Assembly (NCBI GenBank): GCA_029098205.1 | Contig: JAQXNW010000030.1 | Coordinates: 1-17,449, forward strand | Direction: 5' to 3' | DNA from: Eubacteriales bacterium | GTDB lineage: Bacteria > Bacillota > Clostridia > Peptostreptococcales > Anaerovoracaceae | DNA length: 17,449 nucleotides | Shown here: in pieces, positions 13,975 to 17,449 of the stretch | Position numbering within the stretch: the stretch's first letter is position 1 | Layout: every line of letters starts with the position of its first letter | Translations under genes and position numbers: made by a program | The notes under the pieces: model-generated | What the model was told of the DNA's origin: nothing | Database searches by the model: none | Seen by the model: the letters and a program-made list of their open reading frames with translations, nothing else

Positions 13975-15369
13975 ATGGAAAAAACAAAGACTAAAAAACT
14001 TAAACAGACGGACATGCTGAGCGGAGGGCCGCTTCGAAGGATTTTATGGTTTTCGCTCCCTTTGATCGCTGGGAATCTGTTTCAGCAGCTCTACTACATT
14101 GTGGACGCGACGGTCATCGGGAAATTCGTCAGCATCGAAGCGCTGGCGGCGGTGAACTGCTGCTCCTGGTTTATCTGGCTTCTGAACGCGTCGGCACGGG
14201 ATTTTCTGAATACGGTTTCCATTCTCGCGTCGGTCGCGGTCGGTCAGCATGATGACCGGAAGATGCAGAAGATCGTCGTGAACGCGCTTTTCGTAACCGC
14301 GGTCGTATCCGTTCTGGGGCTTGCCGTGCTGCTTCTCGGATGTCCGCTGATTCTTCGGCTGTTCAACGTGTCGGACGCGCTTTGGGATATGGCGGGAACG
14401 TATTTACGGGTCGTGTTTGTCGGATTCCCGCTTGTTTTCCTGTTCAGCGCGACCAGCGCGCTTCTTCGGGCGGTCGGAAACAGCCGGATTACCTTTTGGG
14501 CGGTGACGGCCGGAACGGTGATCAATGTTGTGCTGGACCTTCTGTTTGTGCTTGTTTTCCACTGGTCCGTGTTCGGAGCTGCCTTCGCGACGGTGATCGC
14601 CGAGGGTGCGTCCGCGGTCATCACAACCGTGCCGTTCGTACGGAGTTCGCTTTTTCCAAGGGAAAAGGAAGCGTGGAAATTTGAACGGAAGATTCTCCTT
14701 GAAATGGGGAAAATCTGGACACCTATGGCAATAAACAGTCTGGTGATTACAATCGGCGGGGTCTTTGTCGCGCGGGGCGTAAACAGCGTGGGCACGTATT
14801 TTACGGCCGGAATTGCGGTGGAGAGCCGGATCTTCAATCTGTTTGAAGCGGCGTTCATCGCGATATTAAGCGGCCTGTCCGTTTTCATAGGGCAGAATTA
14901 CGGCGCGGGGGAATACCGCAGAATCCGTCAGGGCGTAAGCCGGACGATTCTGTTCTGCGTCGCGGTGGTCGCGGGGCTGAATCTCGCTCTTCCGTTTATC
15001 GGGCGGCCGATGATCCGGCTGTTCCTAACGAATGACAATCCGGAGACATATGCGAAAGCGTTCAAAGTAGCGCTTGTCGATGTCCGGATTAATGTTCTTG
15101 CGATGTTTCTTCTTGCTGTGATGTATATGTATCGGATCGCGGTGCAGACGCTCGGGCATTCGGAGTTCGCGATGTACGGAGGCTTCTTCCAGCTCTTTGC
15201 CCGGATGTTCTGGGTGCTTGTTCTCCCGGAGTATATCGGTGTCTACGCCTACTATACCGCGAGCGCGGTCGCGTGGCTCGGAACCATTCCGTTTGTTGCG
15301 ATCCCGTATTTCTACTACATGAAAAAGGCGGAGAAAGGAGCCATTCAGGATGTCCGAAGGAAAGAATGA
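13975..15369 (+). CDS. MATE family efflux transporter
   Basis: MATE proteins export drugs or metabolites using a sodium or proton gradient. The 464-residue product has the family's usual length and about twelve membrane segments in two halves. It begins with the characteristic pattern LKQTDMLSGGPLRRILWFSL, then AGNLFQQLYYIVDATVIGKF (32-51). The second half has AVESRIFNLFEAAFIAILSGLS (282-303) and FIGQNYGAGEYRRI (305-318). Substrate cannot be told. The start at 13975 has no clear ribosome binding site (AATACGAATATAATAT precedes it), but the conserved N-terminus requires a start here or very close. It overlaps the next gene by 20 bases, so the two are likely co-transcribed. Confidence 0.93.
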   Translation: MEKTKTKKLKQTDMLSGGPLRRILWFSLPLIAGNLFQQLYYIVDATVIGKFVSIEALAAVNCCSWFIWLLNASARDFLNTVSILASVAVGQHDDRKMQKIVVNALFVTAVVSVLGLAVLLLGCPLILRLFNVSDALWDMAGTYLRVVFVGFPLVFLFSATSALLRAVGNSRITFWAVTAGTVINVVLDLLFVLVFHWSVFGAAFATVIAEGASAVITTVPFVRSSLFPREKEAWKFERKILLEMGKIWTPMAINSLVITIGGVFVARGVNSVGTYFTAGIAVESRIFNLFEAAFIAILSGLSVFIGQNYGAGEYRRIRQGVSRTILFCVAVVAGLNLALPFIGRPMIRLFLTNDNPETYAKAFKVALVDVRINVLAMFLLAVMYMYRIAVQTLGHSEFAMYGGFFQLFARMFWVLVLPEYIGVYAYYTASAVAWLGTIPFVAIPYFYYMKKAEKGAIQDVRRKE

Positions 15370-16339
15370 GAAAATCATGGGTCAAAGAAAACCGGATGAA
15401 AGAACACCGGATGCCGGAGGCGCTTCGGCTCCGATTGTCCGCACTGCGATCTGTGGCATGGGCGCTCTCGGAATGATGTACGGAGGCAGAATTGAGGACA
15501 ATCTCGGGCCGGAAAGTGTCACGTACCTGATGGATCCGGAGCGGGCAAAGCGGCATCGGAAAGATACGTACACCATTAACGGCGAGAAGAGATCCTTTCG
15601 GATTTCGGAGTATGGGGAATGCGGCGTCTTCGATCTGGTCATCCTTGCAGTGAAGTACGGTTCCATGCGGGAAGCGGTTCGGGAGATGGAGCCTGCGGTC
15701 AGGGCGGATACGGTGCTGGTTTCCGTGATGAACGGAATCGAAAGCGAGGCATGCCTCGCGGAGCGGTATGACCGGACGCATATTATCACAAGTGTCGCTT
15801 TGGGCATGGATGCGATGCGGAAGGGCACGGCGCTTACGTATACGAAATTCGGGAAGCTTCAGATCGGAGCGCTGGAATCATCGCAGCGGGAAAGTCTGAA
15901 GAGGCTTACGGATTTCTTTGAACGCGCGGGTGTAACGTATGAGGTGTCGGAGGATGTCCTTCATACGATGTGGAATAAGTTCATGCTGAATGTCGGGCTG
16001 AATCAGGCGATTACAGCCTATGAAGCGGATTACAGCATTGTGCTTTCGCCGGGTCCGGTACATGAGGAGATGCTCCGCGCGATGCGGGAGGTATCGTCTA
16101 TCGCGGAAAAACGGGGAATTCGGCTGACGGAGGAAGACATCCGCCGGGATCTTCAGATCGCCGGGACGCTCGATCCGAAGGCGTATCCGTCTATGCGGCA
16201 GGATGTTCTTGCGGGAAGAAAGACGGAAGTGGACATGTTCGCCGGAAAAGTGATTGAGCTTGGGAGGGAGTACGGGATTCCTACGCCGGTGAATGAGAAA
16301 TATTTCCGGAAAATACGGGAGATTGAAAAGGCGTTTTAA
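15350..16339 (+). CDS. Ketopantoate reductase family protein (2-dehydropantoate 2-reductase-like)
   Basis: PanE reduces 2-dehydropantoate with NADPH in pantothenate and CoA synthesis. The 329 residues include the dinucleotide loop GMGALG (36-41), N128 in VMNGI, the catalytic lysine K210 with N214 and N218 (the Lys-Asn-Asn spacing of E. coli PanE), and S281 with E293, again at the E. coli spacing of 12. All known catalytic positions are therefore present. An unusual hydrophilic extension of about 30 residues precedes the Rossmann fold. The start is supported by AAAGGAG about 9 bases upstream, inside the MATE gene. Paralogues of this family often act on other 2-ketoacids, and no other CoA-pathway gene is nearby, so the substrate is uncertain. 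Confidence 0.88.
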   Translation: MSEGKNEKIMGQRKPDERTPDAGGASAPIVRTAICGMGALGMMYGGRIEDNLGPESVTYLMDPERAKRHRKDTYTINGEKRSFRISEYGECGVFDLVILAVKYGSMREAVREMEPAVRADTVLVSVMNGIESEACLAERYDRTHIITSVALGMDAMRKGTALTYTKFGKLQIGALESSQRESLKRLTDFFERAGVTYEVSEDVLHTMWNKFMLNVGLNQAITAYEADYSIVLSPGPVHEEMLRAMREVSSIAEKRGIRLTEEDIRRDLQIAGTLDPKAYPSMRQDVLAGRKTEVDMFAGKVIELGREYGIPTPVNEKYFRKIREIEKAF

Positions 16340-16349
16340 GGAAAGAAAA

Positions 16350-16398
16350 GGGCCTGCGTTACTTACGGGAAAAGAAATTCCGCAGGTAATGCAGGTCC
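16350..16398. terminator. Bidirectional terminator between convergent genes
   Basis: GGGCCTGCGTTAC (16350-16362) and GTAATGCAGGTCC (16386-16398) form a 13-bp stem including two G-U. The plus tail is TTGTTATT and the minus tail is TTTTCTTT. It lies between the convergent reductase and ThrE-like genes. Confidence 0.75.
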
Positions 16399-16465
16399 TT
16401 GTTATTGAAGGCCTAAACTGAATGTCCGGAACGGTCCGTTGATTCTGTTGATAATGCCGAAATGG

Positions 16466-17449
16466 TCAGCTGATATGCCGGAATGATTTCTGTGTAAGCA
16501 GCCTTGCGCAGATCAGCCCGAGCGGGAGCGCCAGGATAATCATCAGCCCGCGGATCAGCCAGACTGCGCCCTCCCCGACCGCATCGAGTCCGAAGTTGTA
16601 TACGGATCTGTAGAGATACATACCCGGAACCATAATGACGATGGACGGGATGGTCAGGGAAATCCGAGGATATCCGATTTTTTTCGTGACGATGGATCCG
16701 AGAAGTCCGGCGGTCATAGCGCCGAGAAAAGCCGCGGCTCCTCCGGGAACGCCGAAGACATTTACAAGCTCAAGCCGGAGCGTGTTCGCGACCATCCCGA
16801 TAAGGCCAGCGGTTCCGGCCATTTTTGCCGGACTGTTATACATCAGAGAGAATCCGAAGACCCCGATGAAGCTCATGATGAGCCGGAGCACCAGATATGT
16901 CGTCTGCGAAAAATCGAGGCTTGCAAAGCTGTTAGGATGAATGCGGAGAATCATCGCTGTTACCCAGCCGGTCAGCGTCGCGGTCAGGATGATGACAAAC
17001 GCGTAGGCAATCCGCTCCAGACCGGACCGCATATCGAGCTTGGATAAGTCAATGCCGCCGGTGATCAGCGGGAAACCGGGGATTACAAAGAGCATGGCGC
17101 AGATATATCCGGTGATGTGGCTCCCGGACACTCCGAATGCCGCGCTCAGAATCCGCAGAGTCAGAAAATAGGAGAAACAGGCGAGTGCCACGCTGGGGAT
17201 CGTCTTTCCGAGTAAAGTGATTTTTTTGGTTCCCATATAATCCCGGAGCCAGTTTCCGAGTCCCGCGCCGACAAACGCGCCGATCATTTCAAAAATCCAG
17301 CCCCCCAGAAGAAATGTGAAGGCTGCGCACGCGGCGGCGGAGGCAAGCCCTTCGACAGCAGGCGTATAGATCTTTTGGGAGGAAACCAGTTCATCCAGCT
17401 CTGCGTGGATTTCTTCGGCCGTCATCCGCTGCGCCATCTCCGGAAAATC
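16466..17449 (-). CDS. ThrE-like threonine/serine exporter (DUF1212 family), 5' end cut by window edge
   Basis: ThrE exports threonine and serine in Corynebacterium. The visible 327 codons have about nine to ten hydrophobic segments. A first membrane block begins AVEGLASAAACAAFTFLLGG; FVIPGFPLITGGIDL in the middle is typical of the ThrE core; and the C-terminal block has VPGGAAAFLGAMTAGLLGS and IPSIVIMVPGMYLYRS, as in the second ThrE domain. The first in-frame ATG is at 17437, but the frame stays open to the edge (DFPE before it) and there is no ribosome binding site there. The soluble N-terminal segment of the family is also missing, so the true start probably lies outside the window. It converges on the reductase gene, with a shared terminator. 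Confidence 0.87.
   Translation of the reverse strand, partial: DFPEMAQRMTAEEIHAELDELVSSQKIYTPAVEGLASAAACAAFTFLLGGWIFEMIGAFVGAGLGNWLRDYMGTKKITLLGKTIPSVALACFSYFLTLRILSAAFGVSGSHITGYICAMLFVIPGFPLITGGIDLSKLDMRSGLERIAYAFVIILTATLTGWVTAMILRIHPNSFASLDFSQTTYLVLRLIMSFIGVFGFSLMYNSPAKMAGTAGLIGMVANTLRLELVNVFGVPGGAAAFLGAMTAGLLGSIVTKKIGYPRISLTIPSIVIMVPGMYLYRSVYNFGLDAVGEGAVWLIRGLMIILALPLGLICARLLTQKSFRHIS

Noticed and set aside
13960..13975. TATAAT just before the MATE start, suggesting a promoter or leaderless transcript
   Set aside because: It ends two bases before the ATG and has no -35, so transcription from it would begin inside the gene; chance in an AT-rich patch.
13808..13987. Upstream ATG at 13987 as start of the lipoprotein frame
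   Set aside because: It would bury the lipoprotein signal peptide 60 residues into the protein; the ATG at 13807 gives a normal signal peptide and has a ribosome binding site.
14244..14888. Minus-strand open frame antisense to the MATE gene
   Set aside because: Low-complexity Ser/Thr/Arg-rich product typical of the reverse strand of a hydrophobic membrane protein gene.

Overview
The window looks like a chromosomal segment of a low-to-mid GC Bacillota (Clostridia or Erysipelotrichia type). The reasons are strong GGAGG-type ribosome binding sites, a tRNA-sensing T-box leader with a consensus sigma-A promoter, a MetA/MetY acetylhomoserine route to methionine, and intrinsic terminators with U-tracts. 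No rRNA, tRNA or CRISPR repeat array is present.

Layout. (1) 1-5569, minus strand: the first four genes of a type I-E CRISPR-Cas (Cascade) operon in the order cas3, cas8e/casA, cse2/casB, cas7e/casC. The last gene runs off the left edge. Genes overlap by 8 and 11 bases; casB appears to use a TTG start. cas5e, cas6e, cas1, cas2 and the array should lie beyond the left edge. (2) 5791-8637, minus strand: a methionine operon. A perfect TTGACA-17-TATAAT promoter is followed by a T-box leader with an ATG (Met) specifier candidate, two consecutive terminator-like hairpins, metA (homoserine O-acetyltransferase, judged from Glu111) and metY (O-acetylhomoserine sulfhydrylase), ending in a terminator. 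(3) 8754-10128, minus strand: a separate PLP-dependent Cys/Met-metabolism enzyme with its own terminator and probable promoter. (4) 10224-11141, minus strand: a PrsW-type intramembrane protease. (5) 11418-about 12450: an insertion sequence with terminal inverted repeats and a DDE transposase split by a -1 frame change. An 11-bp hairpin abuts the transposase start codon. (6) 12612-16339, plus strand: a DUF554 membrane protein, a degenerate 41-bp tandem repeat, a MATE transporter and an overlapping ketopantoate-reductase-family enzyme. A truncated flavodoxin-type lipoprotein remnant lies on the minus strand between DUF554 and MATE. (7) 16466-right edge, minus strand: a ThrE-type threonine/serine exporter, partial at its 5' end.

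How it works together. The metA-metY unit is a coherent direct-sulfhydrylation pathway (homoserine to O-acetylhomoserine to homocysteine), apparently induced when tRNA-Met is uncharged. The Cas genes form the interference half of a standard I-E system and look more AT-rich than the metabolic genes beside them, which suggests acquisition. I see no clearly new defence system. The most interesting details are the doubled terminator after the T-box, the hairpin over the transposase start, the flavodoxin remnant, and the decayed tandem repeat at the end of the DUF554 gene.
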